Source of the DNA: Nocardiopsis mwathae
GTDB taxonomy: Bacteria > Actinomycetota > Actinomycetes > Streptosporangiales > Streptosporangiaceae
NCBI RefSeq assembly: GCF_014201195.1
Contig: NZ_JACHDS010000001.1
Span: forward strand, 3,348,001-3,412,000
DNA: 64,000 nt
Direction of reading: 5' to 3'
Position 1 is the stretch's first letter, and each line of letters starts with the position of its first letter. The notes beneath the pieces were generated by a model that saw only the letters and a list, made by a program, of their open reading frames with translations, searched no databases and was not told the origin of the DNA. Both the position numbers and the translations under genes were made by a program. Shown piece after piece: positions 57,221-64,000 of the stretch.

Positions 57221-57808
57221 ATGAACACACCTAAATCGAACGCTGTTCTCGTCGAGTCACTCAGCACATCACTGCGCGCTACCGAGAATGGACTACAGAC
57301 CGTACCAGAACTCCTCAGGCGTGTTATTCGTGAAGATTCCTGGAAAAAATTCATCACACCTCGCGGAGAGCTGGTCGAGTACGAACGCTTCAGCGACTTC
57401 GCCGCTGCCGCCCCTTCGGCTGGACTCGGAACTTCCGTCGACCTACTCGTACGCATCGTCGGAGACGACACTGAGACGCTTAAGCTGCTAGACAGTGTCC
57501 TCGGCGACAATCGCATGGATAGCTCTGAGGTTCGCCCTCTGGGTACAAAGGAACCAGAAACCCAGCCGTCGCGTCGACAATCGGCTGCCTTGCATCGCCT
57601 CGAGCGGGAGCGACCAGACCTTCATCAAAAGGTCCTCGCGGGCAGCATCACTACCAATAAGGCGATGATTGCAGCAGGGTTCCGTGCGCGCACCGTCAGC
57701 GTCCCCGTATCTCGCCCGGAAGCGGCAGCTCGAACTCTACGCCGTAGTTTCAACCCGGAAGAACTCGAGCACCTCATCGAGCTTTTGGCTACCGAAGATA
57801 AGGAGTAG
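57221..57808 (+). CDS. Small partner of the HNH-helicase, ParB-C-like motif
   Basis: The 195-residue protein has an unfamiliar N-terminal half (MNTPKSNAVLVESLSTSL...). Its C-terminal half (about 115-190) carries ERERPDLHQKVLAGSITTNKAMIAAGF and RTVSVPVSRPEAAARTLRRSFNPEEL. That pattern occurs at the C-termini of many actinobacterial phage- and plasmid-type proteins with DNA-binding roles. It starts 50 bp after the helicase gene on the same strand and shares its lower GC content, so the two probably form an operon. It could load or regulate the helicase-nuclease. Confidence 0.7.
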   Translation: MNTPKSNAVLVESLSTSLRATENGLQTVPELLRRVIREDSWKKFITPRGELVEYERFSDFAAAAPSAGLGTSVDLLVRIVGDDTETLKLLDSVLGDNRMDSSEVRPLGTKEPETQPSRRQSAALHRLERERPDLHQKVLAGSITTNKAMIAAGFRARTVSVPVSRPEAAARTLRRSFNPEELEHLIELLATEDKE

Positions 57809-58306
57809 ATACCCGCTCCTGTCGTCATTTCAAGTCGGGCTGATTCACATATTGGATTCTGACTCTACGGTGTCCCAGATTCGTCACCGTCAGATCGACG
57901 ACTGCGTGGCCCTGTTCCACGAGTACGCCGACTCGCTATGAGGATGCGGTCGACCGACCGAATTTCCTGAAATCGACCCGGACGACGATGAAGGGCCTCG
58001 GAAGGTATGAGAAGCTTACCCCCCAGAAAATCCATGAGAGGTTCGTCGCCTTGGTCCATGGCAAAGCCAAGCACAACCGGGTCCGGTCTCTATGACATGA
58101 GTCAGGGACGGCGCCCTCACGAGAACCTCGCGAGGCCCTGACGGGCACTACCCGCCGACGGCTTGCGCTCCGTTCGCGCTCCACGGTTCCGTACTGGCAC
58201 GACACGGGGCGGAATCACGCGGCATCCGACGGCACGGCGGATCGGCGGATCGGACGGGCCAGCATGAAACGGTACGTAATGATATGTGACGGTGCGCAAC
58301 AAGGCA
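57809..58306. other. Remnant region at the end of the first element
   Basis: Two abutting open stretches, 57866-57941 (QIRHRQIDDCVALFHEYADSL) and 57936-58094 (YEDAVDRPNFLKSTRTTMKGLG), read like one broken gene with a frameshift near 57940. I cannot name it. From about 58120 the sequence is related to 62776-62953. No recombinase gene is left here. Confidence 0.4.
58120..58306. repeat. Element end, copy A
   Basis: Related base for base, with many substitutions and a few gaps, to 62776-62953. Shared pieces include GAGAACCTCG, GCTCCGTTCG, CCACGGTTCCG, GCGGATCGG and AGGCAACTTCT just before the attachment core. Confidence 0.72.
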
Positions 58307-58346
58307 ACTTCTCATCCGACGGTCGCAGGTTCGAATCCTGCCGGGT
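58307..58346. repeat. Attachment-site copy 2
   Basis: 40 bp identical to the tRNA-Arg segment 50628-50667 but for one base. After GGGT the sequence becomes ACACCAC, unlike the other two copies, as if this half-site came with an element from a different tRNA-Arg. Confidence 0.85.
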
Positions 58347-58639
58347 ACACCACAAAAAAACCCAGGTCAGACGAGGCATCAAGGCCCGCGAGGACCTCGC
58401 CGACCCCATGTTCGTGCTCCTGGCGTGCTCCGCAGTACGACCTCAGTACAAGGTCCTCCCATCGAACCGAAGTCCTTCGGAGCCCCGGCGCTGCCCGGGC
58501 CCGCCTTGGCCGCAGCGCCGGGGCCGGCATCCGCCCGCCAGCGCCCCACTGATGCCCCGTCCGCCCCGACAACCCGGCGCCCTTACCCTGGGTCGCCACC
58601 AGGGCTACCAGCCGCCTAGATGCCACGAGAGCTAGCGCT
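58347..58639. other. Non-coding stretch inside the island
   Basis: GC-rich, with a hairpin-forming segment near 58485-58535 (CCCCGGCGCTG and CAGCGCCGGGG). No gene recognised; ORFs here are artefacts of the tRNA-like sequence. Confidence 0.5.
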
Positions 58640-58652
58640 CACCTATTGATCT

Positions 58653-58968
58653 TTATTTTGTGATGTCGGTATCGGTGATGGGCGCGAGGCCGGTCTGGGC
58701 CAGCAGGCCCATGAGGACCTCAGGCCGGTGCTGCAGGCGGTGCATGGGTCTTCGCACCACCCGGGCCAGGTGATCGATGCCGGTGACCGCCAGGTTGGCC
58801 AGCTCCCCGCGCTTGATCAGGGACCACAGTCCCTCCACCGGGTTGAGGTCGGGAGCGTAGGCGGGCAGGTGGACGGCGCTGAGCCAGTCGGTCGCCTCGA
58901 TGAAGGCCCGCATCCGTGCGCTCTTGTGCGGGTTCAGATTGTCCCAGACCAGCACGATCGGGGCGCCC
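58653..58968 (-). pseudogene. IS630-family transposase, C-terminal fragment
   Basis: The reverse frame encodes VLVWDNLNPHKSARMRAFI and LPAYAPDLNPVEGLWSLIKRG, the second and third acidic regions of the IS630/Tc1 DDE domain. It is cut at 58969 by the inserted IS3 copy. The missing N-terminal part is not found beyond the IS3 at 60303, so the insertion was followed or preceded by a deletion. Confidence 0.88.
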
Positions 58969-58997
58969 TGAGGTTCCCCGCTTTGCTGGAGACCTGG

Positions 58998-59924
58998 TTA
59001 TCTGGATTCGTCCAGCGTGGACGGGATCATAGCTGGTCGGGTGTGCTGACGGATGCGCCAGGCGTCTTCGTACTCATCCGGAGACAGGCCGCCGAGCCCT
59101 GCCTGGATGCGGCGGGGATTGTACCAGCCGTCGATATAGCGGAACAGGGCGGCCTCGGCCTCGGCGCGGGTGGCGAAGGTCCGTACCGGCCAGTAGACCA
59201 GCTCGGTCTTGATGGTCGACCACAGGTTTTCGGCCAGTGCGTTGTCGAAGCTGTCGCCCACCGAGCCGGTCGAGGGGAGGATGCCGGCGTCGGCCAGGCG
59301 CTGGGTGAAGCGCACAGCGGTGTACTGGCAGCCCTTGTCGCTGTGGTGGATGAGTTCGCCGGCGCGCACGTCGCGGGACCACAGCGCGTAGTCCAGCGCG
59401 GACAGGACGAGGTCGGTGTCGGCGCGGGGTGCGGTCTTCCATCCGACGATGCGGTTGGAGAACGCGTCGCGCACGCTGGCCAGCCACAGCACGCCCTCAT
59501 CGGTGGGCAGCCGGGTCAGGTCGGCCACCCACAGCCGGTTGGGGGCGGGAGCGGTGAAGTCGCGGTCGACCAGGTCCGGAGCCGCTGTGTGGCGGGGGTC
59601 CTGGCGGGTGGAGGCGCTCTTCCAGCCCTTGCGCAGGTAGGCGCCGCGCAGGTGGTTCTCGCGCATGAGCCGCTCCACGCGCTTGCGTGAGCAGCGCACG
59701 CCCTGCCTGCGCAGCTCCAGCCAGACGCGGGGTGAGCCGTAGGTGGGGGCGAACTCGTCGGCCTCGCGGATCTCGATGATCTTCTCCAGCAGCTCGGCGT
59801 CCTCGCGGTGGCGTTGGGAGGGCGAGGCCACCCGGGCGCGCCAGCCGTAGTAGGTCGACGAGGCTACCCCCAGGACCCGCAGCACGAGACCGACCGAGAA
59901 GTCATGGGCATCGATGAAGCTCAT
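58998..59924 (-). CDS. IS3 transposase, OrfB
   Basis: The 308-residue DDE transposase has an N-terminal HTH_21-type region (YGSPRVWLELRRQGVRCSRKRVERLM), then the rve integrase core: first Asp in LWVADLT, second in HHSDKGCQY, Glu in NALAENLWSTIKTEL. All catalytic residues are present. Its start overlaps the orfA stop (ATGA); the active form is normally an OrfAB fusion made by -1 frameshifting. Confidence 0.94.
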   Translation of the reverse strand: MSFIDAHDFSVGLVLRVLGVASSTYYGWRARVASPSQRHREDAELLEKIIEIREADEFAPTYGSPRVWLELRRQGVRCSRKRVERLMRENHLRGAYLRKGWKSASTRQDPRHTAAPDLVDRDFTAPAPNRLWVADLTRLPTDEGVLWLASVRDAFSNRIVGWKTAPRADTDLVLSALDYALWSRDVRAGELIHHSDKGCQYTAVRFTQRLADAGILPSTGSVGDSFDNALAENLWSTIKTELVYWPVRTFATRAEAEAALFRYIDGWYNPRRIQAGLGGLSPDEYEDAWRIRQHTRPAMIPSTLDESR

Positions 59925-60232
59925 GACCGTCTCCGGGTCGGGTCGATCTCCGAGGCGAAATAAGCGCTGGCCGCCCGCAGCACCTCGTTGACCCGCTTCA
60001 GCTCGGCGTTCTCCCGCCTCAGCCGCCGGTTCTCCTCGGCCGTCTCCGTGGTGGGCCGGTCGTGGCGCCGGCCGCGGTCGGCCTCGTCCTGGCGGATCCA
60101 GTTGCGCAGGGCCTCGGGGTGGACGTTCAACTGCTCGGCCATGCGGCGGATCACCGGCTTGGGATCGGACTCCCGATACAGCCGCACCGCGCGTTCACGC
60201 AGCTCATCGGGATACTTCTTCGGAACGGCCAC
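59921..60232 (-). CDS. IS3 transposase, OrfA
   Basis: The 103-residue protein has a helix-turn-helix (ELRERAVRLYRESDPKPVIRRMAEQLNVHPEALRNWIRQDE) and a leucine-zipper-like coiled coil (ENRRLRRENAELKRVNEVL). It recognises the IS ends. Length and sequence are typical. Confidence 0.93.
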   Translation of the reverse strand: MAVPKKYPDELRERAVRLYRESDPKPVIRRMAEQLNVHPEALRNWIRQDEADRGRRHDRPTTETAEENRRLRRENAELKRVNEVLRAASAYFASEIDPTRRRS

Positions 60233-60361
60233 AACGACTTCCTTCGTGGGTTCGCAAGATCAAACCTGGTTTGGAAGTCTCCGAGCAACCAGGGGAACCT
60301 CACCCCACGCTTCGACGGGCCCGAGGGACTTCGGCTCAAATTGTCGGACGTGTACGGGATG

Positions 60362-62497
60362 ATGGCAGGCGTGGAGACCTTCAAACGGACGCCGCTGCAA
60401 CTGTTCAACCTGCCGCAGCATTTCGTGATCCCGCTGTTCCAACGTCCCTACGTCTGGAAGGAGGATGAGCAGTGGGAGCCGCTATGGAAGGACATCCGGC
60501 GCATCGCCGAACTCCGGATCGACGAGCCCCATCAGAACGCCACCCACTTCCTCGGCGCGGTGGTCATCCAGTCCCTTGAAGCTCAGAGCAAGCGGCTAAC
60601 GACGTGGAACGTGATCGACGGCCAGCAGCGGCTGACGACCTTGCAGATCCTCGCGAACGCCACATGCGGGCTACTGGCGGAGTCGGGCAACGCGCGGCTC
60701 GCTGGTCAGCTCGAACGTCTCACCCACAACGACGATGTCTACGTCGAAGATGGCGACATCCGGCTAAAGGTGCGCCACCTCAACAAGGACCAGGCAGCGT
60801 TCAACGGAGTAATGTCGGCTGAGCCACCGGTCGACCACACCGATCTAGCCCACTCGGACTCCCAGATCGTCGCCGCACATGCCTACTTCTCGAGGGTCGT
60901 CGAACAGTGGCTCGGTCCACCCGAGTCGGACGAGTACACCGGCAAGGCCAAGAAGCTCACCGACGTACTGCTGGACGGCCTTCAGCTTGTCTCCATCGAG
61001 TTGGAGGCCTCGGAGAACTCCCAGGAGATCTTCGAGACACTCAACGCTCGCGGCACCCCGCTCACCGCAGCCGACCTTGTGCGCAACTTCGTGTTCCAGC
61101 GGCTTGAAGCCGAAGGCGGAGACACGGAGAAGGCCTACCGGGAGGACTGGCCGTTCGAGACCAAGTTCTGGATGAAGGAGGTCAGCGTCGGGCGCAACTT
61201 CATCAGCCGCAGCTCGCTGTTCCTCAACCAGTGGCTCGTGTCGCGTACCGGCGAGGAAGTCAGCCCGCAGGCGACGTTCAACCGATTCAAGTCCTACGTC
61301 GAGCTCGAGTCCGGACACGAAATGGCCCACCTGCTGCCTGCGATCAAGCAGCAGGCACAGCAATACGAGGCCTGGACCGTAGCCGCAGCCCGTCCCAGCG
61401 GAAACCTTGACTCCGCCGAGATGGCGGTGTACCGAATGCAGGCCGGCGGCGTCGAGGTGCTCAAGCCACTGCTCATCTGGCTGCACAAGCCGGGTCGAGA
61501 CCTTCCGCAGGCGACCGTCGACCAGATCATCCGGGTGGCCGAGAGCTGGGTCGTACGTCGCCAGCTCCTTCGCCTGTCCGGAAGCGACCTGGGGCGCATC
61601 GTCGCCGACCTCATCGCGGCGAACTCCACCGTACCCGCCGACGAGCTCGTGGAACGCGTCACCGGACACCTTGCTCGACTGAACGTCACGAGCACCTATT
61701 GGCCCGGCGATGAGGAAGTTCGTACGACGCTCACCACGGAATCCGCATACTCACGGTTCCCGCGGGGACGACTCCGCATGATCCTCGAAGCGGTTGAGGA
61801 CCTCTACCGGGCGGAGACAGGCCAGCCGCAGATCGAGCGGAAGGGCTATCCGATCGAGCACCTGCTTCCGCGGAAGTGGCACGACACCTGGGCCGTACAG
61901 GCGCCGGAGGACATCGAGAAGCGACAGCTGCGCGTCCACCGTCTGGGCAACCTGACGCTTCTAACGAGGTCGCTCAACTCGAAGGTGTCCAACGGACCGT
62001 GGTCAGCGAAGCGGTCGGCGCTGATGGACCACAACACGATCACGCTCACGGGTCGGGTGATCAAGCGAACCGAGCACCATGCCTGGGACGAGGAACTAAT
62101 CGATCAGCGGACGACGGAGCTGATCGATCGGATCCTCCAGGTGTGGCCGGTCCCGGAGGGCCATCACGGCAAGGTGGTCGACCCACAGACCAAGGCCGGT
62201 GACTGGGTCGAGTTGAAGCACCTCATTGAGGCAGAACTTCTCGCTCCTGGCGACAAGCTGGTGGCAACGCACCGAGACTTCAAGGGCAGGGAAGCCACCC
62301 TGACCTCCGATGGTGCCATCGAACTGGTCGGCAAGCGCTACACGTCACCGTCGGCCGCCGGACACGCATTGCGCAAGAAGGCCACGAACGGGTGGTACTT
62401 CTGGGCCGTGGCGGACGGCCGCCGATTGAGGGACGTGCGCGCGGAGTTCCAGAACTCCATGCCAGCAGACGAGGAGTTGAAGTTCAGTGATGAGTAG
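60362..62497 (+). CDS. GmrSD-type DUF262/DUF1524 protein with RAMA-like tail
   Basis: The 711-residue protein starts with a DUF262 domain: VIPLFQRPYVW (about 22-32) and the nucleotide-site motif IDGQQRLTTL (about 86-95). DUF1524 follows with the HNH-like motif IEHLLPRKW (about 498-506) and HRLGNLTLL. The last 90 residues (GDKLVATHRDFKGREATLTSDG, then KRYTSPSAAGHALRK and GWYFWAV) look like a RAMA or DUF4357 domain, a module linked to recognising modified DNA. This set matches type IV restriction of modified phage DNA. ATG 60362 is chosen for the family-like start; ATG 60359 is equally possible. The IS3 copy ends only 57-60 bp upstream, so the natural promoter may be lost or replaced. GC content is intermediate. 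Confidence 0.88.
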   Translation: MAGVETFKRTPLQLFNLPQHFVIPLFQRPYVWKEDEQWEPLWKDIRRIAELRIDEPHQNATHFLGAVVIQSLEAQSKRLTTWNVIDGQQRLTTLQILANATCGLLAESGNARLAGQLERLTHNDDVYVEDGDIRLKVRHLNKDQAAFNGVMSAEPPVDHTDLAHSDSQIVAAHAYFSRVVEQWLGPPESDEYTGKAKKLTDVLLDGLQLVSIELEASENSQEIFETLNARGTPLTAADLVRNFVFQRLEAEGGDTEKAYREDWPFETKFWMKEVSVGRNFISRSSLFLNQWLVSRTGEEVSPQATFNRFKSYVELESGHEMAHLLPAIKQQAQQYEAWTVAAARPSGNLDSAEMAVYRMQAGGVEVLKPLLIWLHKPGRDLPQATVDQIIRVAESWVVRRQLLRLSGSDLGRIVADLIAANSTVPADELVERVTGHLARLNVTSTYWPGDEEVRTTLTTESAYSRFPRGRLRMILEAVEDLYRAETGQPQIERKGYPIEHLLPRKWHDTWAVQAPEDIEKRQLRVHRLGNLTLLTRSLNSKVSNGPWSAKRSALMDHNTITLTGRVIKRTEHHAWDEELIDQRTTELIDRILQVWPVPEGHHGKVVDPQTKAGDWVELKHLIEAELLAPGDKLVATHRDFKGREATLTSDGAIELVGKRYTSPSAAGHALRKKATNGWYFWAVADGRRLRDVRAEFQNSMPADEELKFSDE

Positions 62498-62953
62498 CAG
62501 CGCACGAACGTACCCGCCGAGCAGTGGACATATCGGATATTCGAGTCTGAGGAGAAGTCCACACCTACTGACCATCAAGGCCGACCCGGCCGAGTTCAGA
62601 GCCGATGCTGGCGTGCTCTACCGTTCCCGCCCCGGAGCGCCGGCTAGCCTCCGGAAACCTCACTCCGAGGCCGCCACACAACCGTGCGTAACAATCTCTC
62701 GTTGTATGCTCTTGCCGCTCTGGTGGGGGTGCCCCGAGGTTTCCGGGCACAGACACGGTCTCAACGGCCACCCAGCGAGAACCTCGTGAGGTGCCACCAG
62801 AGGCCGCTCACCCCGGTCCGCGCTCCGTTCGTGCCCCACGGTTCCGGGCCCAGACGGCACCGGTCGGCATCACCCGGCCTCGGGCAGCACAGCGGATCGG
62901 TCAGGGTGGCATAACACGGCACATAGCAACATGTGGCAGTGAGTAACCAGGCA
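62498..62953. other. Region between GmrSD-type gene and last attachment copy
   Basis: No gene. It includes a short inverted repeat (CCGGAAACCTC at 62651 and GAGGTTTCCGG at 62736) and, from 62776, the second copy of the element end described at 58120. Confidence 0.5.
62776..62953. repeat. Element end, copy B
   Basis: Counterpart of 58120-58306, ending in AGGCAACTTCT and the attachment core. The similarity outside the core shows that both junctions come from related elements rather than from chance tRNA-like sequence. Confidence 0.72.
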
Positions 62954-63004
62954 ACTTCTAATCCAGCGGTCGCAGGTTCGAATCCTGCCGGGTGCGCCCC
63001 TTCT
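62954..63004. repeat. Attachment-site copy 3 (attR)
   Basis: 51 bp that match the tRNA-Arg segment 50628-50678 except at two adjacent bases (GA to AG). The copy includes GCGCCCCTTCT downstream of the tRNA end. It closes the island. Confidence 0.9.
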
Positions 63005-63231
63005 GACCTGGCACTTCCTTGACAGAGCAAGCACCAGGACGTGTATTCGGGCACCCTTTTCGACACCCTGTGGCATTCCCGCTCCCTACGCCCCTCCAAC
63101 AGGCGCCGCACCCCAGGGCGCTCCCCGGGACCGAGGCGACCGCCACAGCGACCGACCGGTTGCCCCCGAGCTTCCGGGACGTCCTCCGCCCCCGGAGACG
63201 GCTCTCCCTGTACCGACAGGACGCCGCCGTG

Positions 63232-63509
63232 CTACTGACCGCCGTCGGCGTTCGACTGCTCCGCGACGACCGTCCCCTTGCCGCGGACCGTGATCGCGAG
63301 TTGGCGGTCACGCAGCTCTCGCACTGCTCGGGCGACGGTCATCTTGGCCACGCCGTAGATCTCGGCCATCTCAAGTTCTCCCGGCAGCTTCGCACCGGGG
63401 CGAAGCTGCCCGATTCGATCTGACCGGCGATGTGGTCGGCGATCACCACGCAAACGAGCTGCGGCCTGCACGGATCGATCTCCGGACTGCTGTCGTCATC
63501 CATGGCCAT
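63232..63509 (-). pseudogene. GntR-type regulator with one-base frameshift
   Basis: The reverse strand from ATG 63509 or 63503 encodes MDDDSSPEIDPCR and ADHIAGQIESG; one base is then missing in a G run near 63409-63412, and the frame resumes with QLRPGAKLPGELEMAEIYGVAKMTVARAVRELRDRQL and a winged-helix end (VRGKGTVVAEQ). Without the lesion it would be an about 92-residue GntR winged helix without effector domain, like regulators of actinobacterial integrative elements. It may be a true pseudogene, a sequencing error in a homopolymer, or may use an internal start. Confidence 0.72.
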
Positions 63510-63514
63510 AGGTC

Positions 63515-63527
63515 GCACGTTACGTGC
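63515..63527. promoter_or_regulatory. Palindrome before GntR-type gene
   Basis: GCACGT-T-ACGTGC, extended imperfectly on both sides by TAGG/CCTA-like arms. It lies just upstream of the GntR-type start and may be its own operator. Confidence 0.55.
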
Positions 63528-63677
63528 CTAGTGGCCAGCAGATATAAATAGATGGCCCTAGTGCGCCCTATAGGGACCCATATTTTCAATGGGCTGGCTC
63601 TCCCACCCGACGGCAAGACCCCGGCGACGAATCGCACTCGTCCCGGGGCATGGCCCCACTCACCAGAGGAGTGAGAC

Positions 63678-63818
63678 ATGTCCATCCTGCCACCAGGGCG
63701 GCGTCGCCGCGTACGCCGCTACGTCACGGCGCTCGAACGCCGCCGCGCCGTCGAAGAGCGCCGCTTCCGGGAGTTCGCCGGAATGATCGTCCTGCGAGCG
63801 ACGGAGGTCTCCCGATGA
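63678..63818 (+). CDS. 46-residue basic protein
   Basis: ATG 63678 follows a strong AGAGGAGTGAG binding site. The protein (MSILPPGRRRRVRRYV...) is rich in Arg and Glu and probably helical. No family recognised. Its stop overlaps the next ORF start by ATGA. Such short coupled genes are usual in actinobacterial integrative elements and phages. Confidence 0.5.
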   Translation: MSILPPGRRRRVRRYVTALERRRAVEERRFREFAGMIVLRATEVSR

Positions 63819-63970
63819 CTTCCCGAACGACTCGGGTCGCGTGGGGCGACTTCAGCGTCACCCACGACCCCCACGCCGACAGCACTCTGAGCCTCCTGCT
63901 CCGACCGGCCTCTGCCGCACTGCGCTGCAGAGGCCGGTTTCCGAGCGAGGTTGAAGCCGGACGGCTGTAG
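63815..63970 (+). CDS. 51-residue protein coupled to upstream ORF
   Basis: ATG 63815 overlaps the preceding stop. The protein (MTSRTTRVAWGDFSVTHD...) is unfamiliar. Its last third coincides with a strong hairpin (63905-63937), so it may be that coding and terminator overlap, or that the frame is not used to its end. Confidence 0.42.
   Translation: MTSRTTRVAWGDFSVTHDPHADSTLSLLLRPASAALRCRGRFPSEVEAGRL
63905..63937 (+). terminator. Hairpin within the last small ORF
   Basis: CCGGCCTCTGC pairs perfectly with GCAGAGGCCGG around eleven bases, followed by TTT. It resembles an intrinsic terminator. Confidence 0.55.
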
Positions 63971-64000
63971 CCACATCCGCGCGGGCGAGGACTCCGCACT

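Larger units (their letters stand above)
58969..60302 (-). mobile_element. Intact IS3-family insertion sequence
   Basis: The 1334-bp element has inverted ends TGAGGTTCCCC...TGCT (imperfect to about 25 bp), and carries overlapping orfA and orfB in the reverse direction. CCC abuts both ends and may be the target duplication. It is inserted in the IS630 fragment and ends 60 bp before the GmrSD-type gene. Confidence 0.92.

Noticed and set aside
58312-58626. Reverse ORF of 104 residues ending PAGFEPATVG
   Set aside because: Its C-terminus is translated attachment-core sequence, and the rest is low-complexity GC-rich shadow.
62651-62746. Inverted repeat CCGGAAACCTC/GAGGTTTCCGG as a possible MITE
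   Set aside because: The arms are only 11 bp, no target duplication is visible, and similar GAGGTT motifs occur at the local IS3 ends, so it may be unrelated to any mobile element.

Overview
The window is high-GC DNA from an actinomycete. GC-rich third codon positions, many GTG starts, an actinobacterial LexA box, an F420-type oxidoreductase and AICE-type integrative-element genes all point to Actinobacteria. A Nocardiopsis- or Streptomonospora-like member of the Streptosporangiales is my best guess, but that is inference, not a measured placement.

Positions 1-50000 are ordinary chromosome. In order it holds: a partial gene and a 9-bp repeat array; rpsT; the comEA-comEC-holA block; a Crp/Fnr-type regulator with unusual flanking palindromes; hutI; hflX; a glyoxylate/glycolate block (aceB, glcD, glcE, glcF); a reverse-strand cluster of dapF, an oligopeptide-type permease and a lipoprotein binding protein; miaA; an extradiol-dioxygenase-like gene; a TetR regulator with a clear operator, next to a cytochrome P450; cobB with a GNAT enzyme; cobO with a Mg/Co-chelatase-like gene behind a cobalamin riboswitch; a flavin/F420 oxidoreductase; a SOS-box DUF6504 gene; a receptor Ser/Thr kinase; a quinone oxidoreductase; an SPFH/NfeD pair; a secreted penicillin-acylase-family enzyme; a four-gene osmoprotectant ABC operon; a ribbon-helix-helix protein; and cobQ-cbiB. 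Cobalamin genes thus sit at three separate places.

From tRNA-Arg(TCT) at 50598 to about 63005 lies a composite genomic island. The 3' half of the tRNA is repeated directly at 58307 and again at 62954. The roughly 190 bp before each repeat are also related, so at least two relatives of one integrative element seem to have stacked at this tRNA. No recombinase is visible. The island holds an AICE-type membrane gene cut by an IS3-family relic. That relic carries a complete group II intron whose predicted splice joins the transposase in frame. Beyond it are two candidate anti-invader modules: an HNH-nuclease/SF2-helicase fusion with a small partner (55287-57808), and a GmrSD-type DUF262/DUF1524 protein with a C-terminal RAMA-like domain (60362-62497). 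An intact IS3 copy sits between them, inserted in an IS630 remnant.

Past the last repeat are a frameshifted GntR-type regulator with its own palindrome, and two small overlapping ORFs. These look like the start of yet another element. The island is the most interesting part of the window.
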